From Luteibacter sp. Sphag1AF (GTDB lineage Bacteria > Pseudomonadota > Gammaproteobacteria > Xanthomonadales > Rhodanobacteraceae): 64,000 bases of DNA. This document shows, piece by piece, positions 56,369 through 64,000 of the stretch. Each line of letters begins with the position of its first letter. Within the stretch, counting starts at the first letter, position 1. Below the pieces are notes generated by a model. That model made no database searches and was not told the DNA's origin. It worked only from the letters and a program-made list of their open reading frames with translations. The stretch covers positions 372,001 to 436,000 of the forward strand of contig NZ_JACHYH010000002.1 of NCBI RefSeq assembly GCF_014192715.1. The letters run 5' to 3'. A program made the translations under genes and the position numbers.

Positions 56369-56389
56369 CTTTATTCGGAACAGCCTGAC

Positions 56390-56881
56390 TTAGTGCGCGG
56401 CTTTGCCGTCTTCACCCGGGTGGGCGTGACCGTGCTGCACTTCCTCTTCCGAGGCGTCGCGCACGCTGACCACATCAACGTGGAAATTGAGCGTCTTGCC
56501 GGCCATCGGGTGGTTCAGATCGACGTCGATCACCGACATGCCAACCTTCTGCACCACAACCACGCGCTGGCCGCCTTCCTTCAGCGACAGCACGGTCGAA
56601 TCGCCGACCTTGAGCTTGGCGCCATTCTGGAAGAACTTCTTCGGCACGCGCTGGGTCATGCCTTCCTGACGCGGGCCGTAGCCCTGCTCCGGCGTGATTT
56701 CGACGTCGAACGAATCGCCCGCCGACTTGCCTTCCAGACCGGCTTCCAGGCCCGGGATCAGCTGGCCGTGGCCAAGCAGGATCCAGAGCGGCTCGCCCGC
56801 GTCTTTGGAGCTTTCGACCTGATTGCCATCCACGCCCAGCGTGTAATGGAACGAAATGACCTTGTCCTTGCCAGCCTGCAT
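56390..56881 (-). CDS. slyD: FKBP-type peptidyl-prolyl isomerase SlyD
   Basis: SlyD is a cytoplasmic prolyl isomerase and chaperone. The 163-residue protein has the FKBP core (VISFHYTLGVDG, PLWILLGHGQLIPGLEAGLEGKSAGDSFDV) with an inserted flap (GYGPRQEGMTQRVP). The tail is short and His-rich (QHGHAHPGEDGKAAH), so any metal binding is weaker than in E. coli. Confidence 0.95.
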   Translation of the reverse strand: MQAGKDKVISFHYTLGVDGNQVESSKDAGEPLWILLGHGQLIPGLEAGLEGKSAGDSFDVEITPEQGYGPRQEGMTQRVPKKFFQNGAKLKVGDSTVLSLKEGGQRVVVVQKVGMSVIDVDLNHPMAGKTLNFHVDVVSVRDASEEEVQHGHAHPGEDGKAAH

Positions 56882-56936
56882 GGGTGTATCCCGAACGAAT
56901 TCAAAGCGGGGATGTTAGCGGGCGACCGCCCCCGCG

Positions 56937-58175
56937 TCACGCCGTCTTCCGACGGTCCTTGCCGAAGTGCACGCCCCGGGCCTCCGGACCCAGCCAGAGC
57001 AGCAAGGCCAGCACCAGGGCGACCCCGGCGATCCACACCGACATGGAGAAGGCAAAATCCCCGCCGCGACGCTCCGCAAGCCAGGTTTGTGCGGTCGCCG
57101 TAATGGCAGCCAGCAGGTTGCCCATCTGATAGGCGAAGCCGGGCAACGTGCCACGTACCGAGTCGGGCGACAGCTCATTGAGATGGGTGGGCACCACGCC
57201 CCATGCGCCCTGCACCATCACCTGAATCAGGAAGGCGCCCAGGCCCAGCAGGATCAGCGACCCGCCGTACATCCACAGCGGGATGACCGGGATGGCCAGC
57301 ACGGCAGCAATGATCATCGCCCGGCGACGCCCGATCCGCTCAGACCACGCGCCGAAAGACAGGCCACCCACCAGCGCGCCCAGGTTGAGCAGCGCGGTCA
57401 GCATGAACGCCGTGCCCGAGCCGGGTTTCAGGCCGAGGTTTTCGTGCAGGAAGGTCGGGTACATGTCCTGCGAGCCATGGCTGAACATGTTGAAGGCAGC
57501 CATCAGCAGCATCAGATACACAAAACGCATCCAGTGCCCACGCATCGACACCATCACACCCTGGCGCGCTTCATGCCGACGCTCTTCCCACACGGGCGAT
57601 TCCGGCACCTTGCGGCGGATATAGATGACAAGAAGCGCAGGCACCGCACCCACAATGAACAGCCCGCGCCAGCCGATATGATCGACCAGCAGCCAGTTCG
57701 CCAACGCTGCCAGAAAGAACCCGCAGGGATAACCACTTTGCAGCAACCCCGACACCAGCCCGCGTGACCTGGCCGGAATGGATTCCATCGCCAGCGACGC
57801 GCCGATGCCCCACTCGCCCCCCATGGCAATGCCAAACAGGAACCGCAGTCCCAGCAGCACGCCCAGTGTGGGCGCGAACGCGCAGGCCACTTCAAGGATG
57901 GAAAACAGGATGATGTCGAACATCAGCACCGGTCGGCGACCGTACCGGTCTGCCAGCCGCCCGAAAATCAGGGCACCCAGCGGCCGTGCTGCAAGAGTAA
58001 GAAAAAGCCCGTAAGTCACCTTGCTGTCGGGCACCTGGAACTCGTGCGCCACGGCCACGATGACGAAGGTCAGCAGGAAGTAGTCAAAGGCATCCAGCGT
58101 CCAGCCCAGAAAGCTGGCCGCAACGGTATGTCGCTGCGTGCTGTCGAGTTCGCGCAAGGCGGCGGGAACGAACAT
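56937..58175 (-). CDS. MFS transporter (aromatic acid/sialate:H+ symporter type)
   Basis: The 412-residue protein has twelve hydrophobic helices and MFS motifs GRLADRYGRRPVLM and GAWSERIGRRRA. The start LGWTLDAFDYFLLTFVI and GEWGIGASLAMES fit the metabolite:H+ symporter group (NanT, ShiA, PcaK). The substrate is unknown. ATG 58175 has GAGGAG eight bases upstream; an upstream ATG (58193) is less likely. It ends 56 bases from the slyD start on the same strand. Confidence 0.88.
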   Translation of the reverse strand: MFVPAALRELDSTQRHTVAASFLGWTLDAFDYFLLTFVIVAVAHEFQVPDSKVTYGLFLTLAARPLGALIFGRLADRYGRRPVLMFDIILFSILEVACAFAPTLGVLLGLRFLFGIAMGGEWGIGASLAMESIPARSRGLVSGLLQSGYPCGFFLAALANWLLVDHIGWRGLFIVGAVPALLVIYIRRKVPESPVWEERRHEARQGVMVSMRGHWMRFVYLMLLMAAFNMFSHGSQDMYPTFLHENLGLKPGSGTAFMLTALLNLGALVGGLSFGAWSERIGRRRAMIIAAVLAIPVIPLWMYGGSLILLGLGAFLIQVMVQGAWGVVPTHLNELSPDSVRGTLPGFAYQMGNLLAAITATAQTWLAERRGGDFAFSMSVWIAGVALVLALLLWLGPEARGVHFGKDRRKTA

Positions 58176-58326
58176 CTGCAAACTCCTCGGCAACGGGCGG
58201 CGCAGAGGCTAGCATACGGACGCAGGGCGCTTTGCGAGCCCCGCCATGTCGTGACGGATTCCGGCAGGGACCGCCACGGCGACGAACCGGACGTTTTCCG
58301 GGCACCAAAGGAAAGAAGGAGGACTC

Positions 58327-58620
58327 ATGAAGTACTCGCTTTTGATCGCCACCGCAGCATTCGCTGTCGCTGTCGTTTCCGCCCCCGCCATCGCCGCTCC
58401 TGCCCCGCAGGATCAGGCCAGCCACGATGCTCCCGCATTCTCCGATCTGGACAAGGACAACAAGGGTTACCTCTCCCGGAAAGACCTGCCCAAGGATGTG
58501 GACGCATTGAAACCGTTGCGCGCCCATTTCGGCGAAGCCGATACGGATCACAACGGAAAACTGTCCCCGGCCGAATACAATGCCTACGTCCATAAGGACT
58601 CGGCACCCCAGCAGCACTGA
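58327..58620 (+). CDS. Secreted EF-hand protein
   Basis: The 97-residue protein has a signal peptide (MKYSLLIATAAFAVAVVSAPAIA) and two EF-hand loops: DLDKDNKGYLSRKD and DTDHNGKLSPAEY. The loop residues Asp-x-Asp-x-Asn-Gly are good for calcium. Such proteins are common in Xanthomonadales and of unknown role. ATG 58327 has GGAGGA upstream. Confidence 0.88.
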   Translation: MKYSLLIATAAFAVAVVSAPAIAAPAPQDQASHDAPAFSDLDKDNKGYLSRKDLPKDVDALKPLRAHFGEADTDHNGKLSPAEYNAYVHKDSAPQQH

Positions 58621-58642
58621 CCGCTGCCGGATAAACACCGTG

Positions 58643-58680
58643 CGCGGGGCGTGCCCGCCCGCAGGGAGGCACGCCCCGTG
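58643..58680 (+). promoter_or_regulatory. Hairpin that encloses the start of the methyltransferase gene
   Basis: A ten-bp perfect stem (GGGGCGTGCC at 58646-58655 and GGCACGCCCC at 58668-58677) extends with CG, GU and CG pairs to the GTG start codon. The GGGAGG ribosome site lies at the end of its loop. It could also serve as a terminator of the EF-hand gene, though no T tract follows. Confidence 0.55.
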
Positions 58681-59334
58681 ATACTTGATAAAGCCCAGCG
58701 CCGCGCCATCGCGTCGCGTTTTGATCGCCGCGGCGACCGTTTCTACGTGACGGGCAAGCTCGCCAGCGACCCGGTATATGCCGCTACAGCCCGCGCACTT
58801 GCCGGCCGGCGGTTGCCCCTGATCGACATTGGTTGCGGCATGGGCCTGCTGGGCCACTACCTGCACGCATTCGACGCGCTGGACCAGTACACGGGACTGG
58901 ATCACGATCCGGCCAAGATCGCGACCGGACAGGCCGCTGCCGAACGTGCCGGCCTCGGGCAACGCCTCAACCTTCAGGTGGCCGACGCCACCACGCCGCT
59001 GGCCCACCAGGGACATGTGGCCCTGCTGGACGTGCTGCACTACCTGCCGGCTGACCGCCAGGCGAGCCTGCTGAACTACGCCGTGGACCACCTTGCCGAG
59101 AATGGTGTGCTGGTACTGCGCAACGTCATCCGCGACGGCTCATGGCGTTTCCGTGCCACCGTGTGGGAAGAATGGGTCATCAAGGCCAGCCGCTGGATTC
59201 CCGGTGGCGCCCAGTATTTCCCCAGCGAGCAGGACATCCGCTCGGTGCTGGAGGCCCGGGGACTGCGCGTGGTATTCACTCCCTTGTTCGGCCGCACGCC
59301 CTACAACAGCTACCTGATGGTCGCACAGCGTTAG
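58678..59334 (+). CDS. Class I SAM-dependent methyltransferase
   Basis: The 218-residue protein has the SAM motif LIDIGCGMGLLGHYL and GLDHDPAKI, with VALLDVLHYLPA in motif post-I. GTG 58678 is chosen because GGGAGG stands eight bases before it; GTG 58651 has no site. A short C-terminal SYLMVAQR closes it. The substrate is unknown. It follows the EF-hand gene by 57 bases. Confidence 0.8.
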   Translation: MILDKAQRRAIASRFDRRGDRFYVTGKLASDPVYAATARALAGRRLPLIDIGCGMGLLGHYLHAFDALDQYTGLDHDPAKIATGQAAAERAGLGQRLNLQVADATTPLAHQGHVALLDVLHYLPADRQASLLNYAVDHLAENGVLVLRNVIRDGSWRFRATVWEEWVIKASRWIPGGAQYFPSEQDIRSVLEARGLRVVFTPLFGRTPYNSYLMVAQR

Positions 59335-59370
59335 TCGTCAATAACTTACGGACTTCCGTTCAGGTGCACG

Positions 59371-59399
59371 GTGACTTGTGCACCGCGACAAGGTATACT
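59371..59399 (+). promoter_or_regulatory. Promoter of rhlE
   Basis: GTGACT (59371-59376) and TATACT (59394-59399) lie 17 bases apart, four and five of six to consensus. Transcription near 59406 gives a leader of about 180 bases before rhlE. Otherwise the 250-base gap has no gene. Confidence 0.6.
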
Positions 59400-59584
59400 C
59401 CCGCTGGTCTTGCCGTCGCTCCGACTCCCTTGCGAACTTCCGGCGCGGATTCTTCCCCGCCCGTTCTGCCGCCCTCGATAGCGCGCTCGACACCGACCAG
59501 CCTCCGTTTCCGGTGCGCGGTTGCCAATTCATAACTCGCAGCGCGGTTTCTGGGAACGCTCCGGGTACAAGCAGGAGCTTCTCC

Positions 59585-60937
59585 ATGTCTTTCGAATCGC
59601 TGGGCCTTGCGCCCGCGTTGCTGCGTGCGTTGTCCGAAGCCGGATACGAAACCCCCACCCCCATTCAGGCGGCTGCCATTCCTGAAGTGCTGGCCGGCCG
59701 TGACGTCATGGCTGCCGCGCAGACCGGCACCGGCAAAACCGCGGCGTTCTCTCTGCCGCTGCTGCAGAAGCTTGCCGGTGACGACCGCGGCGAAGGCCGT
59801 CGTCCCATCCGCGCGCTGGTGCTGACCCCGACCCGTGAGCTTGCCGCTCAGGTGCAGGACAACCTGCGTGACTACGGCAAGTACGTTCGCCTTTCCAGCA
59901 CCGTTATTTTTGGTGGCGTGGGCATGGGCAACCAGCTCAACGCGCTGCGTCGCGGTGTTGACGTTGTGGTGGCCACGCCCGGCCGCCTCATCGACCACAT
60001 GCAGCAGCGCTCGGTCGACCTGTCCAAGGTTGAAGTGCTGATCCTGGACGAAGCCGACCGCATGCTCGACATGGGCTTCCTGCCGGCGCTCAAGCGCATT
60101 CTGTCTGCCGTGCCGCGCCAGCGTCAGACACTGCTGTTCTCGGCCACGTTTGCGCCGGAAATCAAGGCCCTTGCCCAGCAGTTCATGCGCGAGCCGAAGG
60201 AAATCTCCGTGTCGCCGGCCAACACGGTCGCCAACACGGTGACCCACCACGTTCACCCGGTGGACGCGGCTGCCAAGCGTGACCTGCTGCTGCACCTGCT
60301 CTCTGCCGACAGCCGTCGCCAGACGCTCGTGTTCAGCCGTACCAAGCACGGCGCCGACAAGCTGGTCCGTTTCCTGGAAGGCGCCGGCCTGCGCTCGGCC
60401 GCCATCCATGGCAACAAGAGCCAGAACGCCCGCACGAAAGCACTGGCCGACTTCAAGTCGGGCCGTGTCACCGTGCTGGTGGCCACCGATATCGCAGCCC
60501 GCGGCATCGACATCGACCAGTTGCCCATCGTGATCAACTTCGATCTGCCGATGGTTGCCGAAGACTACGTGCATCGCATTGGCCGTACCGGCCGTGCGGG
60601 TGCCGAAGGCCAGGCGATCTCGCTGGTCAGCCACGATGAATCGGGCCTGCTGCGCGACATCCGTCGCCTGCTGAAATCCGACATCGCCATCACCGAAGTG
60701 GCCGGCTTCGAGCCCAGCCATCCGCTGCGTCTGGATGCCGGTGCGCCGCGTCCGAAACAGCAGCAGCGTCAGGCACGCCCGGGCGGCAACAGCGCTCGTC
60801 CTGCCGGCAATGGTGGAGCGCGCCCGGCCTCGCATCGCCCGCATGGTCACTCCGGTGCCAGCACCGGTGAAGGCAATGGCGCCCACAAGCGTCGTCGCCA
60901 GCGTCGTCCGGGCGGCTCGGTCAGCGGCAAGGCGTGA
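59585..60937 (+). CDS. rhlE: DEAD-box RNA helicase RhlE
   Basis: The 450-residue helicase has the Q motif (ETPTPIQAAAIP), AQTGTGKTAAF, PTRELAAQV, LDEADRMLDMGF, SATF and HRIGRTGRAG. The RhlE branch is supported by VEVLILDEADRMLDMGFLPALKRIL and a basic, glycine-rich tail (about 390-450). It helps ribosome assembly and RNA decay in the cold. ATG 59585 has AGGAG eight bases upstream. The 180-base leader is typical of cold-induced genes, not shown here. Confidence 0.93.
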   Translation: MSFESLGLAPALLRALSEAGYETPTPIQAAAIPEVLAGRDVMAAAQTGTGKTAAFSLPLLQKLAGDDRGEGRRPIRALVLTPTRELAAQVQDNLRDYGKYVRLSSTVIFGGVGMGNQLNALRRGVDVVVATPGRLIDHMQQRSVDLSKVEVLILDEADRMLDMGFLPALKRILSAVPRQRQTLLFSATFAPEIKALAQQFMREPKEISVSPANTVANTVTHHVHPVDAAAKRDLLLHLLSADSRRQTLVFSRTKHGADKLVRFLEGAGLRSAAIHGNKSQNARTKALADFKSGRVTVLVATDIAARGIDIDQLPIVINFDLPMVAEDYVHRIGRTGRAGAEGQAISLVSHDESGLLRDIRRLLKSDIAITEVAGFEPSHPLRLDAGAPRPKQQQRQARPGGNSARPAGNGGARPASHRPHGHSGASTGEGNGAHKRRRQRRPGGSVSGKA

Positions 60938-60943
60938 TTTCCA

Positions 60944-60979
60944 CGCTGACCCGCGCGGCATTTGCCACGCGGGTCAGCG
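60944..60979. terminator. Long convergent hairpin after rhlE
   Basis: CGCTGACCCGCGCGGCA and TGCCACGCGGGTCAGCG form a near-perfect stem of about 16 bp between rhlE and the GNAT gene, ending three bases before the latter's stop. It lacks a T tract. Confidence 0.55.
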
Positions 60980-60982
60980 CGT

Positions 60983-61537
60983 TCACCCTTCGGCGCGCAC
61001 CTTTGCGGTAAGCACGTGGTCTTCCCAAAGACCATCAATCTTCAGATAACGCTTCGCATAGCCCTCGCGCTCGAAACCCAGACGCTCCAGCAAGCGACCG
61101 CTGCGTTCATTGCGCGGCATGTAGTTGGCCATGACCCGATGGAAGTCCAGAGGGCCAAAGGCATAACGCACCGCCGCATCCAGTGCCTCGAACATCAGAC
61201 CCTGTCCTTCATGGCGGGACGCGATGCCGTAGCCAAGATGGCAGGCCTGGAACACGCCGCGTACCACGTTGGCCAGCGTGAAGCTGCCAATCATGTCGCC
61301 GCTGTCGGGCGTCAGGATCACGAAGGGATAACCACGATCGGAACGGGCCGCTTCAATACCTGCCTCGATCACCTGCCTGCAGCCTTCCAGCGTGTAATGG
61401 GAAGCCTGGCGCAGAGGTTCCCACGGCTCCAGATGCGCACGGTTTTCCATGCGGTATCGGAGCAGGATCGGCGCCTCATCCGGCTCAAGCAGCCGGATGA
61501 TCGTGCGGGAGGTTCGCATCCGTACGGGTTGACCCAT
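60983..61537 (-). CDS. RimJ/RimL-type GNAT acetyltransferase
   Basis: The 184-residue protein is of the RimJ-type GNAT group: RLLEPDEAPILLRYRMENRAHLEPWEP near the start and NYMPRNERSGRLLERLGFEREGYAKRYLKIDG at the end. RimJ acetylates the N-terminus of ribosomal S5. ATG 61537 lies one base after the fghA stop, so the two genes are coupled. Confidence 0.85.
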   Translation of the reverse strand: MGQPVRMRTSRTIIRLLEPDEAPILLRYRMENRAHLEPWEPLRQASHYTLEGCRQVIEAGIEAARSDRGYPFVILTPDSGDMIGSFTLANVVRGVFQACHLGYGIASRHEGQGLMFEALDAAVRYAFGPLDFHRVMANYMPRNERSGRLLERLGFEREGYAKRYLKIDGLWEDHVLTAKVRAEG

Positions 61538-61538
61538 G

Positions 61539-62399
61539 TCAGGCCAGCGCGGCGGCGTGATGTCGAAGGTGATCTTCGATATAGCTTTGAATGAAGTAGT
61601 ACAAGTGGTCGTAGCCGCGGTGCATGCGCAGATCCAGCGCCTGCCCCACCTGCGCGCAACGGCTCTCGAACAACTCAGGCCTGAGCTGGTTGTCCAGGAA
61701 CTCATCGGCACTGCCCTGGTCAATCAGGATCGTGCCCGGGAACGTGCCACGCGACAGGAGTTCAGTGGCATCGTAGTCGGCCCAGCGGCGGCGATCCGGC
61801 CCCAGATAGCGGCCAAACGCTTTCTCGCCCCACGGCACCTGCATGGGCGCCACGATGGGAGAAAAAGCGGATACGGAGCGGTAACGGTCAGGATGTTTCA
61901 GCGCGATGGTAAGCGCGCCATGACCGCCCATGGAGTGGCCAAGGATGCCCTGGCGCGATGCGTCCACAGGAAAATGCTTTGCCACGAAAGCCGGCAGTTC
62001 ATCGGTCACATAGCTGTACATGCGAAAGCGATCCGCCCACGGTGCCTGGGTGGCATCGAGGTAGAAACCGGCACTTTCACCGAATTCCCAGTCGCCTGTG
62101 GCGCCTTCATAACCCGTGTCACGCGGGCTCGTGTCGGGCATCACAAGCGCCAGTCCCAATTCCGACGCCACGCGCTGCGCACCGGCCTTGATCGTGAAGG
62201 TTTCGTGGGTGCAGGTCAGGCCAGCGAGGCAATACACCACGGGCACCCTGCCCTCGGCTGCGGCCGGCGGCAGGTAGACCGCGAACCGCATCGCACCGCG
62301 GGTTTCCCGGGATTCATGGCTGTAAAAGCCCTGAGTACCGCCAAAGCAGCGCTGTTCCGATGTCGTTTCGATTTGAGACACAAGTTCTTCCTTTGCCAT
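61539..62399 (-). CDS. fghA: S-formylglutathione hydrolase
   Basis: This esterase-D-like hydrolase of 286 residues frees formate from S-formylglutathione, a step in formaldehyde removal. It has the serine nucleophile in ILGHSMGGHGALT, DQGSADEFL and RGYDHLYYFI (Ser-Asp-His triad) and CLAGLTCTHETF, diagnostic for the family. ATG 62399 starts MAKEELVSQIE; an upstream start would add a tail with no family match. The partner formaldehyde dehydrogenase is not in the window. Confidence 0.95.
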   Translation of the reverse strand: MAKEELVSQIETTSEQRCFGGTQGFYSHESRETRGAMRFAVYLPPAAAEGRVPVVYCLAGLTCTHETFTIKAGAQRVASELGLALVMPDTSPRDTGYEGATGDWEFGESAGFYLDATQAPWADRFRMYSYVTDELPAFVAKHFPVDASRQGILGHSMGGHGALTIALKHPDRYRSVSAFSPIVAPMQVPWGEKAFGRYLGPDRRRWADYDATELLSRGTFPGTILIDQGSADEFLDNQLRPELFESRCAQVGQALDLRMHRGYDHLYYFIQSYIEDHLRHHAAALA

Positions 62400-62535
62400 A
62401 CCAACCCAACCCCAGAGTCTAACCTCGAATGCGACACATTCCGTCACGAAAACAAAGCGTTCGACAGTCATCACTGGTAGAATAATCCCACCGCCTGGCG
62501 TACAAGACGCCGGTGTGCCCCGCTTCGAGGTCGCC

Positions 62536-64000
62536 ATGTCATCCCCTGATTCAGATACCGCTCCGGCACAGCCCGGTTTCAGCGCGCTCGCGCTTGACGA
62601 AAAAGTTATGCGCGCGCTTGCCGACGTCGGCTACGAGGTTCCCTCGCCGATCCAGGCTGCCACCATTCCTCCCCTGCTCGAAGGCCGCGACGTCATCGGT
62701 CAGGCGCAGACCGGCACCGGCAAGACCGCTGCCTTCGCACTTCCCGTCCTGTCGCGCATCGATGTGCGTCCGGGCAAGCCGCAGGCGCTGGTGCTCGCGC
62801 CGACGCGCGAACTGGCCATCCAGGTGGCTGAAGCCTTCCAGAAGTACGCGACGCACATGCCCGGGTTCCAGGTGCTGCCGATCTACGGCGGCCAGAGCTA
62901 CGGCCCGCAGTTGCAGGGCCTCAAGCGCGGCGCACAGGTCATCGTGGGCACGCCCGGTCGCGTCATCGACCATCTGGACAAGGGCACGCTCGACCTTTCC
63001 GCCCTGCGCTTCATCGTGCTGGACGAAGCCGACGAAATGCTCCGCATGGGCTTCATCGACGACGTCGAGAAGCTGCTGCAGGCCACGCCGGCAGGTCGTC
63101 AGGTTGCACTGTTCTCCGCCACCATGCCGGCTCCCATCCGCCGCATCGCGCAGACCTACCTGAAAGACCCGGTCGAAGTCACGATCAAGAACAAGACCAC
63201 CACCGCTGCGAACATTCGCCAGCGTTATTGGTGGGTCAGCGGCGTGCACAAGCTGGACGCCCTCACCCGCATCCTCGAAGCCGAAAGCTTCGATGCGATG
63301 ATCGTGTTCGCACGCACCAAGCAGGCCACCGAAGAACTGGCCAGCAAGCTGCAGGCACGCGGTTTTGCGGCTGCCGCCATCAATGGCGACATCGCACAGG
63401 CACAGCGTGAGCGCGTGATCCAGCAGCTGAAAGACGGCAAGCTGGACATCCTGATCGCCACCGACGTTGCCGCACGCGGCCTCGACGTCGAGCGCATCAG
63501 CCACGTGCTGAACTACGACATCCCGCACGACACCGAGTCCTACGTGCACCGCATCGGCCGTACCGGTCGTGCCGGTCGCAGTGGCGAGGCCATCCTGTTC
63601 GTCACACCGCGCGAGCGTAACCTGCTGCGCGCCATCGAACGCGCCACGCGCCAGCCCATCGAACAGATGCAGCTTCCGACCATCGAAGCCGTCAACGATC
63701 ACCGCATGACCAAGTTCACGCAGAAGATCACTGACACGCTTGCCACGGGTGACCTCGGCATCTTCCAGCAGCTGGTCGAGAAGTACGAGCAGGAACACAA
63801 CATTCCCGCCATCGAGATCGCCGCCGCTCTCGCGCGCATCGCCCAGGGCGACGCACCGCTGCTGCTCGATCCCACGCCTGTGCGTCGCGAATACACCGAC
63901 CGTCCGCAGCGTGACTTCGACTCGCGCGACAGCCGCCCGGATCGTGGCGACCGCGGTGATCGTGGCGACCGCGGTGATCGTGGCGACCGCCGTGATCGCC
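62536..64000 (+). CDS. deaD: DEAD-box RNA helicase DeaD/CsdA (3' end missing)
   Basis: The 488 visible residues hold the Q motif (VPSPIQAATIPPLLEGRDVIGQAQTGTGKTAAF), LVLAPTRELAIQV, FIVLDEADEMLRMGF, SATMPAPI and HRIGRTGRAGRSG, then the DeaD-type segment QKITDTLATGDL. It helps ribosome assembly and cold growth. The C-terminal tail begins with DRGDRG repeats and runs out of the window. ATG 62536 is chosen by family start; a TTG or GTG upstream is not needed. Confidence 0.95.
   Translation, partial: MSSPDSDTAPAQPGFSALALDEKVMRALADVGYEVPSPIQAATIPPLLEGRDVIGQAQTGTGKTAAFALPVLSRIDVRPGKPQALVLAPTRELAIQVAEAFQKYATHMPGFQVLPIYGGQSYGPQLQGLKRGAQVIVGTPGRVIDHLDKGTLDLSALRFIVLDEADEMLRMGFIDDVEKLLQATPAGRQVALFSATMPAPIRRIAQTYLKDPVEVTIKNKTTTAANIRQRYWWVSGVHKLDALTRILEAESFDAMIVFARTKQATEELASKLQARGFAAAAINGDIAQAQRERVIQQLKDGKLDILIATDVAARGLDVERISHVLNYDIPHDTESYVHRIGRTGRAGRSGEAILFVTPRERNLLRAIERATRQPIEQMQLPTIEAVNDHRMTKFTQKITDTLATGDLGIFQQLVEKYEQEHNIPAIEIAAALARIAQGDAPLLLDPTPVRREYTDRPQRDFDSRDSRPDRGDRGDRGDRGDRGDRRDR
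63940..64000 (+). repeat. 18-bp tandem repeat in the helicase tail
   Basis: Three copies of GATCGTGGCGACCGCGGT (63940, 63958, 63976, the last with one change) encode Asp-Arg-Gly units and continue beyond the window. It is coding, not a CRISPR array. Confidence 0.85.

Noticed and set aside
59360-60961. A 533-codon minus-strand frame
   Set aside because: It is antisense to the RhlE helicase, whose motifs are complete.
63940-64000. Possible CRISPR-like repeats
   Set aside because: The 18-bp units follow each other without spacers and encode a DRGDRG protein tail in frame.

Overview
The window looks like chromosomal DNA from a GC-rich gammaproteobacterium of the Xanthomonadales, most like the Rhodanobacteraceae (Luteibacter, Dyella, Rhodanobacter). 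This is an inference from gene content, not from a search. The main pointers are the N-acetylated arginine pathway (N-acetylornithine carbamoyltransferase plus a fused NAG kinase/synthase), a FimX-like protein, a two-cysteine OhrR, and a single-cysteine DksA with a long basic N-terminal tail. The region is core genome: I see no prophage, insertion sequence, CRISPR array, tRNA or rRNA gene.

Layout. 1-7.4 kb (+): the 3' end of an EF-P-like gene, a FUSC membrane protein, then ACMSD, a small secreted protein, kynureninase and two unknown genes (tryptophan/kynurenine catabolism). 7.4-17.2 kb (-): a nine-gene arginine/proline operon, argF'-argG-GNAT-argE-argB(A)-argC-argH-proB-proA. Upstream of it (17.25-17.47 kb) is what reads as a complete ribosome-mediated attenuator: promoter with overlapping palindrome, leader peptide with an Arg cluster, competing antiterminator and an intrinsic terminator. 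17.5-23.9 kb: glycine-zipper protein, cysS-sufE, dksA, yidD-pyrC-M23 peptidase. 23.9-29.5 kb (-): folE2, a coupled operon mtaD-yciI-ubiG-gph-squalene-synthase-like gene, and efp. 29.6-32.7 kb (+): epmB (which acts on EF-P) and a degenerate FimX-like protein.

32.8-36.4 kb (-): rpsP-rimM-trmD-rplS and ffh. 36.5-44.7 kb: a ccsA-like gene (+), then radA, alr, a CsgG-like lipoprotein, dnaB, rplI-rpsR-rpsF and an IscA-type gene, all (-). Three tandem DnaA boxes lie upstream of dnaB. 44.8-50.7 kb (+): asnS, a MalM-like lipoprotein, a small membrane protein, an SDR protein, and a coupled set of aldehyde dehydrogenase, carbonic anhydrase and RidA-family deaminase that fits the lower kynurenine (2-aminomuconate) pathway. 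50.8-54.7 kb (-): an Asr-like small secreted protein, hutG, gor, dadA. 54.8-64 kb: NlpC/P60 lipoprotein, ohrR-ohr, slyD, MFS transporter, EF-hand protein, methyltransferase, rhlE, a GNAT with fghA, and a DEAD-box helicase cut by the window end.

Working together: the two kynurenine blocks (2.7-5.5 kb and 48.2-50.7 kb) supply kynureninase, ACMSD, aminomuconate-semialdehyde dehydrogenase and aminomuconate deaminase. EF-P with EpmB forms a translation-rescue module, and the arg operon makes arginine by acetylated intermediates under apparent attenuation. Coordinates of starts were chosen from Shine-Dalgarno spacing, gene overlaps and family N-termini; functions come from motif and family recognition by eye.
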